DNA from: a virus
Length of the DNA stretch: 64,000 bases
Direction: 5' to 3' (one strand)
Virus record (IMG/VR): IMGVR_UViG_3300021197_001468
Location: 1 to 64,000 of that record
Made by a program: the position numbers and the translations under genes. A model generated the notes under the pieces. That model did not search any database. It worked only from the letters and a program-made list of their open reading frames with translations, and was not told where the DNA came from. Shown piece after piece: positions 9,739-17,682 of this stretch; the stretch's first letter is position 1, and each line of letters starts with the position of its first letter.

Positions 9739-11990
9739 CAGACGTCCGAGCGCCGCGGCACGCGGCTGTTGGGGTTGCCCATTGTGGCCACGCTGAAGTC
9801 GAAGCCCACCGCCGCCAGGTGCAGGGCCTGGTCTCCTGTGGTCTCAATCTCAAAGGCCCACATGCGCGCATCGCGCAGCTGCATCGGGACCTGCCGCCAG
9901 AACAGTCGGGGGTCACGCGTACGAGACGACCCGATAACTGCGCTACCAGCTACGTCCGCCACGATTCCCTGGCCGTCATCCGTACCCACTGCTTTGAGGT
10001 CTGCCATCGAGATGACCTCGGCCCAAGAGCCGTTGCGGTAGAACTTGACCGTGACGTCTCCGTCGAAGCTGTCAAGCATCCCCACATACATGGTGCGGAG
10101 CTGCATCGGGGTGAGCCCCGCCTTCTCCGCTCGAATCCAGTTGCTGCGGTAGCGGACTACGCGGTCAGGTGGCGTGTAGTCGACGGTCTCGCGGTCGAGA
10201 ACGTACACGTCGTTCGTCTGCGCATGCGGCTGGATGGACGAAGAGCGCTTCGTGATTCCAGGGAGCTCCTTCGCCGCAATCAGAGAGTACTTCCGCCAGT
10301 CTCTCGTCGTACAGATGTCGCGAACCGCGAGACCCAGACGCTTGCGACGCCAGCCTCCCTGCCCGAAGCAGAGCATCAAGTTGTTCTCGTTGCTCCCCGC
10401 CTCAGCCACCGCGCACTGATACTCACGAGCCTCGTAGTTATACGCGGCAACCGCACGCCTCATCCGACCCTTCGAGAGGTAGTGATGCGTCGTACGGTCT
10501 ACGGGCTCGCTGAGGCGCTCCACAGCGCCCCCAGGAGCGAGGCCATAGAAGCCGTCGCGGCCGAGCCACACGAGCAGCCCAGTGGGCAGCGCGACGATGC
10601 TGCGGGGAGCGACGCAGCCGATACCCTGGGACAACGGCTGGGGAGCACCGAACTCCTGCAAGCTGTAGACAGTGTCCTCGGTGAACGCGAGGAGCAGACC
10701 GTTGTGGCTTGTGACAGCGGTGACCTCTGCCGCGCCTGCATCAGGGAACGTGAACTCGCTACGGAGGAAGGTGCCGGGAAAACCAGGCTCAGACCGCCGA
10801 ACGATTCCAGGCTCTCCGATCGTGTTGCCCACAACCAGCCGCCCTTGATGGGTACACATCACCCGGAAGATGGGGACCGGGATGGTCTCCTCCGCGGGCA
10901 ACCCGAGGTACTCATCAGGGACATTGTCCGGGTAGATGCTGACCCGGGCCCCAGGGACGCGCGCGAGGAGCTTCGGCTCAGCGCCGACATTCTTGGTGTC
11001 TGATGTGCGGTACAGACGCACAGCCGCGGTGTTGGGGGGCATCTCCCCACCCACCGAGACGCAGAACTGCTTCAGCAGATCGTCAATCTCGGTGTTGTCT
11101 GTATCGGGGGCGTTCGCAAAAGTGTCATCTGCGGGATCGCTCGCCCGGATGACCCGGTTAAACCAGCTCACTTTGGACTGGATGCGGATCGCCGGAGGAC
11201 CGCTGTTCGCCGTAGCCAAGCGCGCCGGGTTGCTCGCCGTCGACAGCGGGCCCAGGTTCCCGAAGAAGTCTTCCAGCTGAGCGTGGTAGAACCACGTCCC
11301 CGCCTGGACACACCCCGTCGTCCCGTCCAGTACATCTGCGATTGTGCCGATCTTACCAGGCCAGCTGTAGCCCCGGTAGTTGGGCTCCTGCTGGTACCGC
11401 GCGAGGCTGGCGTCGCCGTTGAAGCCCTCCGACAGCACACCGGCGGCGAGGACCTTCCCCGCCGCTACGGTGGGCACCGGGACAGGGCTGCGCGCCGTGG
11501 GTGTCGGCGCGTAGGTGTTGAACCCCAACGGGAAGGACATACCGTCGTACGTGATGATCCGGGCGTTGTCGACCCCGTTGGTCCAGATGACCCGGTCGTT
11601 CAAGACCACGTACTGGTCGGGATAAGCAGGTCGCAGTTCGTCCGACAGAGGCACAGGGGTGCCCTCGATCGAGGTCAGCCCCGCGTACGTCTGCTGCCAC
11701 CCGTTGTGCCAGTAGATCCGGTCGCCCCAGCGCACGAGTAGCAGGTCTACCAGACCCCCACTGAGCGTAGTGTGAAACACAGAGTGGATGTTCTGGCTGC
11801 GGTAAGCAGGAGGCGCAGCTCCATCGACCGGCTCGTAGATCGTAGGTCCGGTCACCGAGATCAGGGTCTCGTCTGACGTGAACTCCATGTTCTCGATCTC
11901 ACGCGCAAAAACCCCGACCGGGTACTGAGCCTGAGACTCACCCGGCGGGATCGCGAACGTGTACTTGTTCTGCGCAGCTGGACCCGACAT
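9738..11990 (-). CDS. Tail nozzle / beta-propeller-like tail protein (750 aa)
   Basis: A 750-residue protein with repeating beta-propeller-like segments: YRSQNIHSVF, LVRWGDRIYWHNGW, YVVLNDRVIWTNGVDN, MCTHQGRLVVGN, TSHNGLLLAFTEDTVYSL and TGLLVWLGRDGFYGL. Alternating 'h-x-h-G-x-h-a-h' blades of this kind occur in podoviral tail nozzle and tail-needle-knob-type proteins (P22 gp10 / T7 gp12 functional class). The C-terminal 150 residues (RYRSNWIRAEKAGLTPMQLR onward) look like a beta-sandwich. GAGG lies six bases before the ATG. The position after connector genes and before fibre-like genes fits the distal end of a short tail. Confidence 0.85.
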   Translation of the reverse strand: MSGPAAQNKYTFAIPPGESQAQYPVGVFAREIENMEFTSDETLISVTGPTIYEPVDGAAPPAYRSQNIHSVFHTTLSGGLVDLLLVRWGDRIYWHNGWQQTYAGLTSIEGTPVPLSDELRPAYPDQYVVLNDRVIWTNGVDNARIITYDGMSFPLGFNTYAPTPTARSPVPVPTVAAGKVLAAGVLSEGFNGDASLARYQQEPNYRGYSWPGKIGTIADVLDGTTGCVQAGTWFYHAQLEDFFGNLGPLSTASNPARLATANSGPPAIRIQSKVSWFNRVIRASDPADDTFANAPDTDNTEIDDLLKQFCVSVGGEMPPNTAAVRLYRTSDTKNVGAEPKLLARVPGARVSIYPDNVPDEYLGLPAEETIPVPIFRVMCTHQGRLVVGNTIGEPGIVRRSEPGFPGTFLRSEFTFPDAGAAEVTAVTSHNGLLLAFTEDTVYSLQEFGAPQPLSQGIGCVAPRSIVALPTGLLVWLGRDGFYGLAPGGAVERLSEPVDRTTHHYLSKGRMRRAVAAYNYEAREYQCAVAEAGSNENNLMLCFGQGGWRRKRLGLAVRDICTTRDWRKYSLIAAKELPGITKRSSSIQPHAQTNDVYVLDRETVDYTPPDRVVRYRSNWIRAEKAGLTPMQLRTMYVGMLDSFDGDVTVKFYRNGSWAEVISMADLKAVGTDDGQGIVADVAGSAVIGSSRTRDPRLFWRQVPMQLRDARMWAFEIETTGDQALHLAAVGFDFSVATMGNPNSRVPRRSDV

Positions 11991-12012
11991 GTGCTACCTC
12001 AGCGGCAGCGTA

Positions 12013-12450
12013 TCACGCCGTAGCGGGGTTCTCACTCAGCATCGGGCGGTCCTGCCACTTCTGCGCGATGATCTGCGCGCCACCGGGCATGCTCTTGAGC
12101 TGAGGGCACGCCGTGTACACCCGCTTGCGCCACTTCATGTAGTGCTCGCCCGGAGCAGGAACCGGCATGTCGATGCGCTCCTTGGGCACACCGGGCGGCT
12201 TCCAGGTCTTGGCGAGCTCGTCGTAGCCCCAGTCGTGGGGGACCCAGTCGAAGCGGCCCCGAAACTCGCGGTCGCTGCCCACGAACTCAAACCCGTTGGC
12301 CGTGGTGAGGGTCGCCTTCCAGATGTCGGGCTCCTCTTCGGGGCCGATGATCGCGTTGATCTGGGCCTCTTCGTACTGACCGTTGAGATTGAAACGGTGC
12401 ATCTTGTCGCCCAGCTCAGGCCGGACAAAAGCGTAGTAGTTCTCGGACAA
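12013..12450 (-). CDS. 145-aa small structural protein between connector and nozzle
   Basis: Unrecognised, soluble, Trp- and Pro-rich (GRFDWVPHDWGYDELAKTWKPP). I chose the TTG start at 12450 because GGAGG lies just upstream. The alternative ATG at 12477 has no ribosome site and sits in a possible -10 hexamer. With the ATG the protein would be 154 residues. It lies between the 510-aa and 750-aa structural genes, so it is probably a small head-tail or tail component. The C-terminal part (LKSMPGGAQIIAQKWQDRP) is amphipathic. Confidence 0.75.
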   Translation of the reverse strand: MSENYYAFVRPELGDKMHRFNLNGQYEEAQINAIIGPEEEPDIWKATLTTANGFEFVGSDREFRGRFDWVPHDWGYDELAKTWKPPGVPKERIDMPVPAPGEHYMKWRKRVYTACPQLKSMPGGAQIIAQKWQDRPMLSENPATA

Positions 12451-12472
12451 GTGTCCTCCAGGTTGCCAGCTT

Positions 12473-12501
12473 AGCATACCACCAGGGCGTCATCCCGTCG
12501 A
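12473..12501 (-). promoter_or_regulatory. Weak sigma-70-like promoter before the 145-aa gene
   Basis: On minus, TCGACG, a 17-base spacer and TATGCT lie just upstream of the GGAGG/TTG start. The -35 matches 4 of 6 consensus bases. It overlaps the end of the 510-aa gene, so it would be an internal promoter. Inference only. Confidence 0.35.
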
Positions 12502-14022
12502 GGTGAAGGTGCCGTACCTGCGCCGAAGACTGTAGCCTGTGAGAGGAACCGGCTCGACAACTCTACCCGGATTGGCATAGCGAGCACGGAATCTGCGAGC
12601 CAGCGCCTGGTAGCGGTCAAGGTGGATCTGCGCGCCGTTCTGGTCAGCCCCATCGGTCAGCGCGATGTAGTGCAGCGCCAGCTCCACCAGGGCGGGCACA
12701 GCGTCACGCTGGATGGGTGCCGTGTCGGTATCCGCCTTGAACTTTCGGGGAAGACGCAGGACGCGAAAATCGAGTTCGTAACGTGCATCTTGCTGCGGAT
12801 AGACTTGATAAGCGTAGTATCCCGTGCTATGCTTCAGTGGACGGAAGTAGTCTGGTGTGACACTGCCATCCCAGATGAACGTCGCAGGTCCGACCGTGTT
12901 GAGCGTCGAGGGCTCCACCTCTGCGAGCAGATAGAACACGCCGGCCGCCTCCACCCGATCGAACGCCGATGACCCCGCTCCTGCGGTGTACACGGAGTCG
13001 CGCGCGATGTAGAACCGGATGCGGTATCCGCTGCGGCCCTTTCGGATCGTAGAGGCGACATCGAAGTCGGTCATGGCGTCGATGTTCGTGGCGACCATCT
13101 GCAGCGCGCCCGAGGTTCCTCCAAGAGCCGCCATGTCGAACGCTTCGCTGACGGGGCTGGGGGCTGACTCGAACTGCGGGTCGCGTACGTCTCGTGGGCT
13201 GTCCTGCCACTCCTCGTCCTTGCGCCCCTTGACGTAGGTGTAGCAGATGCGGAACTTGCCCTGGCGCTCAGGTCCGACCCACGGAGTTCCTGCGCCTCCG
13301 ATGTTCTCCCCCGGCAACGCCGTCATCTCCGGCTTGCGTCTCGGAGCTGGGAGCTGGAAGTGGCGGTTCCGCCACATACGGAAGGGGCGGCCCTTGACCT
13401 CACCGTTCCAGTCGACCATGTCCTGGCGGTACGCCCCACCAGTGTCAATCGCCCAGATCTGCTGGCGGGTCTCGTCGTAGATGCGGGCAGGCTCGAGCAC
13501 TTCCATCACGTCTTCCGCGAAGAAGAACTCCTTCATGTGGATTCTGAAGTCCACCGCGTTGGCCGGGCTCATCACCGAAGGCCACGGTCGGTCGATGCTG
13601 ACGTAGTACGCTCGTCCGCCGCCAGGTCCTGCGCCATCAACAGCCCACCATTCGAGCGACTGCCGCCGGTGCTTCTGGCCTGCCGAGTCAGTGAACTCGA
13701 GGTGCATGATGGAGTCCCAGCGCCCGTCAAGCGGAGGAACCCACGTCCCGAGTGCTCCGCCCGCCGAGGTCACAAACTCCATGACCCGGGTGTCCGTAGT
13801 GACGCGAATGCGTGCGTCCACGGATGCGTCGCTGCCCACCACGTCAGGCTCGAGGACGACATGCTCTTCGTCGGGGACCAGCGCCTCGGGGACGTCGCCC
13901 GCGATGCGGTCCAGCGCCAGGTTGAACGCCTGCATGATGCGGTTGTTGAAGGACTCACCGGGACTGTCTGTCGCTCGGAAGTCCAGTGCGCGGTCACGGA
14001 GATCCGCAAGACTGACGTTCAT
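12490..14022 (-). CDS. 510-aa head-tail connector / tail adaptor-like protein
   Basis: The first 45 residues (SLADLRDRALDFRATDSPGE then NRIMQAFNLALDRIAGDVPE) are a helical segment. It resembles the start of podoviral adaptor proteins, which bind the portal through a helical bundle. The remaining 450 residues are beta-rich with many aromatic residues and no catalytic motif. The position between decoration protein and nozzle supports a connector or tail-tube role. It is long for an adaptor, so it may combine adaptor and tail functions. GGAG lies seven bases before the ATG. A strong stem-loop separates it from the decoration gene. Confidence 0.75.
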   Translation of the reverse strand: MNVSLADLRDRALDFRATDSPGESFNNRIMQAFNLALDRIAGDVPEALVPDEEHVVLEPDVVGSDASVDARIRVTTDTRVMEFVTSAGGALGTWVPPLDGRWDSIMHLEFTDSAGQKHRRQSLEWWAVDGAGPGGGRAYYVSIDRPWPSVMSPANAVDFRIHMKEFFFAEDVMEVLEPARIYDETRQQIWAIDTGGAYRQDMVDWNGEVKGRPFRMWRNRHFQLPAPRRKPEMTALPGENIGGAGTPWVGPERQGKFRICYTYVKGRKDEEWQDSPRDVRDPQFESAPSPVSEAFDMAALGGTSGALQMVATNIDAMTDFDVASTIRKGRSGYRIRFYIARDSVYTAGAGSSAFDRVEAAGVFYLLAEVEPSTLNTVGPATFIWDGSVTPDYFRPLKHSTGYYAYQVYPQQDARYELDFRVLRLPRKFKADTDTAPIQRDAVPALVELALHYIALTDGADQNGAQIHLDRYQALARRFRARYANPGRVVEPVPLTGYSLRRRYGTFTSTG

Positions 14023-14038
14023 AGTGGCTCCAACGCGA

Positions 14039-14070
14039 AGAGGCCCGAGGGTCGGAACCCCCGGGCCTCT
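14039..14070 (-). terminator. Stem-loop after the decoration protein gene
   Basis: AGAGGCCCG pairs with CGGGCCTCT, with an inner GGG/CCC pair and the loop TCGGAA. It lies between the decoration gene stop (14088) and the 510-aa start. No long U-tract follows on minus, so it may be an attenuator or mRNA-stabilising hairpin, not a full terminator. Confidence 0.7.
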
Positions 14071-14087
14071 AAGATATCACGGGACGA

Positions 14088-14684
14088 TCAGAGCAGGTCG
14101 ATGATGGCCTGAGCGCGATCGGCACCGTAGCGCGACCCAGCCGCGTCCGCGTCGAGGGCGACACCCACGATGCTCGTGGTCGGGCTCAGAGTTCCTCCAC
14201 CGCCCGCGTTGTAGTTGATGACGTACGTGTCCAGCTGACCCGCGTCGGTGTTGCCGTCCGAGGCGAGGGTTTCTCCCGCGGCGACGCCGTTTTCGGTGTG
14301 CGCCACGACAGTGCCCTTGGCACAGATCCAGCCGTACTTACCCGACGCGATAGCGAACTGAGCGACTCCGCGAAGCAGGAACGTGAAGGTCTCGCTACCC
14401 GCGTCCTGGGCCACCTCGTAGGGGGTGGTCGCCGCGTTGATCTTGCACAGATCACCCGCGTCGATGGCGGCAGCCGCCTTCACGAAGATCCAGGTGCGGT
14501 CACCCTGCTGCAGGTTGGCCGCCGCGGGCGTGGCCACGGTGAAGGCCGCGGTACCGTCCGCCTTGAGGAGGTCGACACCAGCGACCTCGCTGGCGAGCTG
14601 CACGTAGGTGGTTCCGAGGGGGTAGACCTCGCTGTCGTAGGTCGTTCCGAGGTCGTCGGTCTTGACGCGATTGCCGAGAGGCAT
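14088..14684 (-). CDS. Capsid decoration (head stabilisation) protein, 198 aa
   Basis: A 198-residue Ala/Gly/Thr-rich beta protein (VYPLGTTYVQLASEVAGVDL, WIFVKAAAAIDAGDLCKI, GTVVAHTENGVAAGE), lying immediately downstream of the major capsid gene. Composition, size and place match phage decoration or cement proteins of the DUF2190-like type that sit on the capsid surface. The family link is by pattern, not by alignment. GGAGAAC precedes the ATG. It is bracketed by two stem-loops, one after the capsid gene and one after itself, so expression may differ from its neighbours. Confidence 0.75.
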   Translation of the reverse strand: MPLGNRVKTDDLGTTYDSEVYPLGTTYVQLASEVAGVDLLKADGTAAFTVATPAAANLQQGDRTWIFVKAAAAIDAGDLCKINAATTPYEVAQDAGSETFTFLLRGVAQFAIASGKYGWICAKGTVVAHTENGVAAGETLASDGNTDAGQLDTYVINYNAGGGGTLSPTTSIVGVALDADAAGSRYGADRAQAIIDLL

Positions 14685-14724
14685 GATGTTCTCCAGAAAT
14701 GTCGAAGTTGGGGAATAGCGTGGA

Positions 14725-14750
14725 GGCTGACCCGGTCTCCCGGGTCAGCC
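14725..14750 (-). terminator. Perfect 11-bp stem-loop after the major capsid gene
   Basis: GGCTGACCCGG and CCGGGTCAGCC form a perfect 11-bp stem with a TCTC (GAGA on minus) tetraloop, starting just after the capsid stop. No U-run follows. It is a likely partial terminator or mRNA stabiliser that sets capsid-to-downstream ratios. Confidence 0.8.
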
Positions 14751-14758
14751 ACTTGGGC

Positions 14759-15829
14759 TCAGCTCGGGTTGGCCGAGCCGCCGCCGACGACACCGTGGGC
14801 GGGGAGCTTGGTGGAGATGAGGTTGGCCTGCATCGAGAAGACGGCGGTGACCACGTCCTGGTCGCCGACGCGCTCCTTGAACTCAGACATCTGCGGAGCC
14901 TCGTGGACGGGCATCTCCAGGTAGTCGGAGTTCAGGATGTAGGTGACGCCGTTGCTGGCGTTGCCCGTCGCGCTGAAGTCGTTCCGGTCGAGGTCGATGG
15001 ACGAGTACACCTTGGCCAGACCGAGGCTGAGCTCGATGGTGTTGGTCTTCTGGTCGACGCCGTCCTGGATGGTGCTGACGTTGACGCGGAAGTTGTTGGC
15101 CTGGTTCTCCTCGAACTGGGTGTAGACGTCCTGGTCCATGTAGACCAGGTCCGGGCCCTTGCCCATGCCGCCAGCGTAGTGGGCGCACTCGCGGTAGGTC
15201 TTCCGCAGGACGGAGATGTCGAACGGCGCGCCGCCCATGTTGCCGAACTGGTTGAAGTGGAAGTAGCTCGAGGACTTGGCGACACCCTGAACCACGTCGT
15301 TCTGCGTGGCGGGGGTGGCGAAGTCGAGGAGACCGTTGGTGACGCCGGTACCGATACCGGTGCTGACCTCGCCGTTGAGGGTCAGGAACCCGCGGAGCTC
15401 GGAGGTCTGGAAGACGATGCCGCGCGAGACACCGGTCAGGAAGTACTTGTTGAGGTCAGCCTTCACACCGTCCATGACGGTCTTCGGGTACTCCTCGATG
15501 AGACGCATGATCGCCAGCTTGCCGCTGTTGAACATGAGCTCCTTCTTGGGGATGTTGACAGCGACCACGATCCGGTGGGGCTCCACCTGGAACTTCTTGA
15601 TCTGCTGACGCCGCGTCATGTTGAGCAGCTCGTCGCCGACGTAGATGCCGACGCCGCGTGCGGGCGCGCCACCCGTGAAGGAGCGCTCGATCAGCGAGCC
15701 GCCCTCCATCGGCATGCGGGCCTTCTTGTCGAGGCACTCGAACAGCTCATTGGAGCGCACGAAGGAGTTGACGAGCGGACCGCGCAGGTCGGCAAACGTC
15801 GTGTTCAGAACTTCGGTAGAGATAGGCAT
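14759..15829 (-). CDS. Major capsid protein (356 aa)
   Basis: A 356-residue protein of major capsid size. It has the features of HK97-fold capsids: an N-terminal arm (MPISTEVLNTTFADL), an E-loop-like glycine segment (MPMEGGSLIERSFTGGAPAR), a long spine helix (KLAIMRLIEEYPKTVMDGVK) and a beta C-terminal P-domain-like region (SDYLEMPVHEAP, VVTAVFSMQANLISTKLP). It has its own sigma-70 promoter about 130 bases upstream and a GAGGTCC ribosome site. It is followed by a perfect stem-loop and the decoration gene. Scaffold and portal are on the opposite strand, which is unusual. Confidence 0.9.
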   Translation of the reverse strand: MPISTEVLNTTFADLRGPLVNSFVRSNELFECLDKKARMPMEGGSLIERSFTGGAPARGVGIYVGDELLNMTRRQQIKKFQVEPHRIVVAVNIPKKELMFNSGKLAIMRLIEEYPKTVMDGVKADLNKYFLTGVSRGIVFQTSELRGFLTLNGEVSTGIGTGVTNGLLDFATPATQNDVVQGVAKSSSYFHFNQFGNMGGAPFDISVLRKTYRECAHYAGGMGKGPDLVYMDQDVYTQFEENQANNFRVNVSTIQDGVDQKTNTIELSLGLAKVYSSIDLDRNDFSATGNASNGVTYILNSDYLEMPVHEAPQMSEFKERVGDQDVVTAVFSMQANLISTKLPAHGVVGGGSANPS

Positions 15830-15969
15830 TTCGGGACCTCACGGTCGGGCAGCACAACAGGCTCACCGACCACAGCGTGGGGGGTTTAGAGCTTCACAAG
15901 TTGTCGTGCCTGCCCGCGTGCGGCTTATTCCGGACTCTTTCGAGCTACCCTACCTGCAGGTGCCCTCTG

Positions 15970-15998
15970 GTTATACCGAGCGAGATCCGGCGAGTCAA
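15970..15998 (-). promoter_or_regulatory. Sigma-70-type promoter of the capsid operon
   Basis: On minus: TTGACT (15998-15993), a 17-base spacer, TATAAC (15975-15970). Predicted start of transcription is near 15963, giving a roughly 130-base leader before the capsid ATG. Of the promoters I can see it is among the closest to consensus, as expected for the most abundant protein. Confidence 0.75.
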
Positions 15999-16010
15999 GG
16001 TTTTTTGGGT

Positions 16011-16238
16011 TTACGCGCCAGGGACCGGGTCGACTTTTGGCTTTTTCGGTTCACCCACACCGTACGTCGGGTTGCCCCCGATGCGGATATCGTTCGCATC
16101 GAAGTGCTTGACGCTGCCGCAGTCGAACAGCTGGACCACCCAACAGGTGTTCCAGTCGGGTCCGTAGTCGATCAGGAAGTGCGCCCACCCTCGCCCCAGG
16201 GGAGTCGTGACACTCATGGGTGGGGTAATGCGGATCAC
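16011..16238 (-). CDS. Small 75-aa phage protein of unknown function
   Basis: Residues about 13-60 (RGWAHFLIDYGPDWNTCWVV, then FDANDIRIGGNPTYG) follow a pattern I know from short phage proteins that read 'DYG.d.n..WVV....G.vk.f...diR...N.T.G'. Their function is not known. The frame starts at a GTG that overlaps the upstream stop (GTGA). An ATG seven codons in is an alternative start. It sits between the basic head proteins and the capsid promoter. The C-terminus is Pro/Lys-rich. Confidence 0.65.
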   Translation of the reverse strand: MIRITPPMSVTTPLGRGWAHFLIDYGPDWNTCWVVQLFDCGSVKHFDANDIRIGGNPTYGVGEPKKPKVDPVPGA

Positions 16239-16480
16239 TCGCCCGACGCCGCCGGAGGCGCGTATGCTGCCTGATGGAGCTTGTCCAAGGTCTTCTCGAG
16301 CTTCCTTGACTGGATCTTGTCCTTAACGCCCATGAGGACATCCGCGCTGAGTTCTCCCGCGGAGATGCCTCCAGATGCGGGCGCAGGCGCAGGTGCGGAT
16401 GCGGGCGCGGGGGTAGGCTTCGCGTCCCGCGCGAGCATGCCAGCGCGCCCCAAATGGTACTGTGAGAGGACACTGCTCAT
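16235..16480 (-). CDS. 81-aa protein with Pro/Ala linker
   Basis: Unrecognised. The N-terminal 20 residues are followed by an Ala/Pro repeat linker (PTPAPASAPAPAPAS, residues about 22-36), then a helical lysine-containing segment (GVKDKIQSRKLEKTLDKLHQ). Both ends overlap neighbouring genes by four bases, so it is part of a tightly coupled cluster of small basic proteins upstream of the capsid gene. It might be a minor head protein. Confidence 0.7.
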   Translation of the reverse strand: MSSVLSQYHLGRAGMLARDAKPTPAPASAPAPAPASGGISAGELSADVLMGVKDKIQSRKLEKTLDKLHQAAYAPPAASGE

Positions 16481-16725
16481 GATTTACCTCGGTAGGGCGC
16501 TGTCTTCTTCGCGATCTTCTTGGGCTGCTCGCTGTGCTGCTTGCCCTTTTTGGTGTCTTCCCGCTTCTTGCGGGAAGTAGCCGCGTACTCGTCAGAGCTT
16601 AGTGCGTCCCGCGCTTTTTTGGGGAGGTAGCGCTCCCCCGTCTTGGACGACTTCTTACCGGACTTGGTGCCCCAGTCTTGCTTGGTCCACTTGACCATCG
16701 ACCGCTGCTTCTTTGTAAGTGGCAT
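16477..16725 (-). CDS. DUF5872-like small basic protein (82 aa)
   Basis: The pattern KWTKQDWGTKSGKKSS, then GERYLPKKARDALSSDEYAA and TKKGKQHSEQPKKIAKKTA, is typical of the DUF5872-type proteins found in aquatic phages and large viruses; function unknown. It is 82 residues and about one quarter lysine plus arginine, consistent with nucleic-acid binding or packaging with DNA. It overlaps the stop of the 57-aa gene by one base (TGATG) and the next start by four. Confidence 0.8.
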   Translation of the reverse strand: MPLTKKQRSMVKWTKQDWGTKSGKKSSKTGERYLPKKARDALSSDEYAATSRKKREDTKKGKQHSEQPKKIAKKTAPYRGKS

Positions 16726-16898
16726 CAGGACTTGTACCCCCCGCCCTTCTCCTTGTACTCCTTCGCCAGGAGCTGAGACTTACGCGCAGACCACTGCCCG
16801 GACTTGGTTCCGTGCGTGTTGCGGGCCATGATCAAGTCCTTCAGACGCTTGCGGAGCCCCGGCTTGGTGTACGGCTGCGGCTCTTTCTTCTCAGCCAC
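16725..16898 (-). CDS. 57-aa basic protein (KPGLR...SGQWSARKSQLL type)
   Basis: GTG start with GGAGG five bases upstream. The sequence YTKPGLRKRLKDLIMARNT, then GQWSARKSQLLAKEYKEKGG, is a short motif recurring in small phage proteins of aquatic origin. It often occurs next to DUF5872-type proteins, as here. Function unknown. It is strongly basic and probably binds DNA. Stop and next start share one base (TGATG). An internal ATG at codon 24 is a less likely start. Confidence 0.8.
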   Translation of the reverse strand: MAEKKEPQPYTKPGLRKRLKDLIMARNTHGTKSGQWSARKSQLLAKEYKEKGGGYKS

Positions 16899-16900
16899 AG

Positions 16901-17320
16901 CTACCTCCGGCTCTTGGCAACAGACTTGAGCATCTTACGACGCGCGGGCTTCTTGTCCGCAGCTTCCATCTGACGAACGATCTTGTTGGCCTGGGACCGG
17001 CCAGCGTCTCCGCCCCACAGCTGGGACGCGACATAGCCCTTGTCCTCGTGAGCCGCCTTCCCCGAGTCCAGCCCGCGGTTCTTGTCATGACGCGAGTGGT
17101 ACGCCTTGACGCGCTTCCACGTCTCAGGGCTCAGCGTCTTGCGGTTGGCCATGTTCGACGCGCGCTGGACACCAGACCCGATGCCCTCCTTCTTCGCCTG
17201 CTTCGCGTCAAGACCAGCCTTACCGCTCTTGGGCTGCTTCTTGCGCAGCTCGAGGCCGCGGCGCGCAGCCTTGGCGGTGGACTCAGACGGCTTCATGTCG
17301 ATGTGGTCGTACTTGCCCAT
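16901..17320 (-). CDS. 139-aa basic phage protein (DUF5824-like)
   Basis: The ATG at 17320 overlaps the stop of the 31-aa gene. The core (ASNMANRKTLSPETWKRVKA, AYHSRHDKN, then YVASQLWGGDAGRSQANKIV) matches a small phage/virus protein pattern, 'GV.RAsnl.nr.tLSp.t..rm..f..RHe......A..lWGGdaGr.wAnk'. I associate this with DUF5824-like proteins. It ends in a basic tail RRKMLKSVAKSRR. Likely role: a minor head or DNA-associated protein of unknown function. Confidence 0.8.
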   Translation of the reverse strand: MGKYDHIDMKPSESTAKAARRGLELRKKQPKSGKAGLDAKQAKKEGIGSGVQRASNMANRKTLSPETWKRVKAYHSRHDKNRGLDSGKAAHEDKGYVASQLWGGDAGRSQANKIVRQMEAADKKPARRKMLKSVAKSRR

Positions 17321-17415
17321 TACTTCTTCCGTTTCTTGGACTTGACGACCGCCTTGAGCATCTTGCGCCGACCGGTACCGCCGCTTGGACGGAGAGCGTT
17401 TACGTCCGAGTACAT
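17320..17415 (-). CDS. 31-aa basic micro-protein
   Basis: Reads MYSDVNALRPSGGTGRRKML followed by KAVVKSKKRKK and stop. It starts on the last base of the upstream stop (TGATG), with GGAAGAAG in front. It ends on the first base of the next ATG (TAATG), so it is locked into the cluster. Eleven of 31 residues are Lys or Arg. Its tail (GRRKMLKAVVKS) resembles the tail of the next protein (RRKMLKSVAKS). Function unknown; likely DNA-associated. Confidence 0.65.
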   Translation of the reverse strand: MYSDVNALRPSGGTGRRKMLKAVVKSKKRKK

Positions 17416-17636
17416 CACTTCTTCCGCATCTTACCGAGAGTCTCGGCAAGGTTGATGCGCTGAAGCATCGTGCGCTGCGCAGGAGTGAGCTTCTTGTCAC
17501 CCTCCGCCTTCTTCTCGAGCTCAGCCTTCTTGGCGCTCATCTTCTGCTTGTCGATGGGCTCGCCCTTTTTGGCACCCATGGACTTGCGCAAAGCGCCCGG
17601 CTTCTTGATTGCGTCTTTGATGAACTTATCGGCCAT
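17415..17636 (-). CDS. 73-aa lysine-rich helical protein
   Basis: MADKFIKDAIKKPGALRKSM, then a KKGEPIDKQKMSAKKAELEKK helix, ending LGKMRKK. About a third of residues are Lys/Arg; no motif is recognised. It is the first gene of the minus head cluster, divergent from large terminase across 45 bases. The ATG at 17636 is the natural start; longer readings run into the terminase promoter area. It is possibly a prohead or DNA-condensing protein. Confidence 0.75.
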   Translation of the reverse strand: MADKFIKDAIKKPGALRKSMGAKKGEPIDKQKMSAKKAELEKKAEGDKKLTPAQRTMLQRINLAETLGKMRKK

Positions 17637-17653
17637 GACGCCCCTCTTGTGGC

Positions 17654-17682
17654 TTGACTCCGCGAGTGATACCGTGATAGCA
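17654..17682 (+). promoter_or_regulatory. Possible divergent promoter between head operons
   Basis: On plus, TTGACT, a 17-base spacer and ATAGCA lie in the 45-base gap between divergent head genes. The -10 is poor and touches the first possible terminase ATG, so either transcription is leaderless or the true terminase start is the ATG at 17763. On minus, TTCGTG, 17 bases and TATCAC could serve the 73-aa gene. Confidence 0.35.

Noticed and set aside
9819-11003. 394-codon plus frame opposite the nozzle gene
   Set aside because: The minus frame shows propeller-type repeats and sits in the tail operon; the plus frame has no ribosome site or motif.
14699-15889. 396-codon plus frame opposite the capsid gene
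   Set aside because: It is antisense to the capsid protein and dominated by Val/Asp/Glu/Leu from complementary codons.
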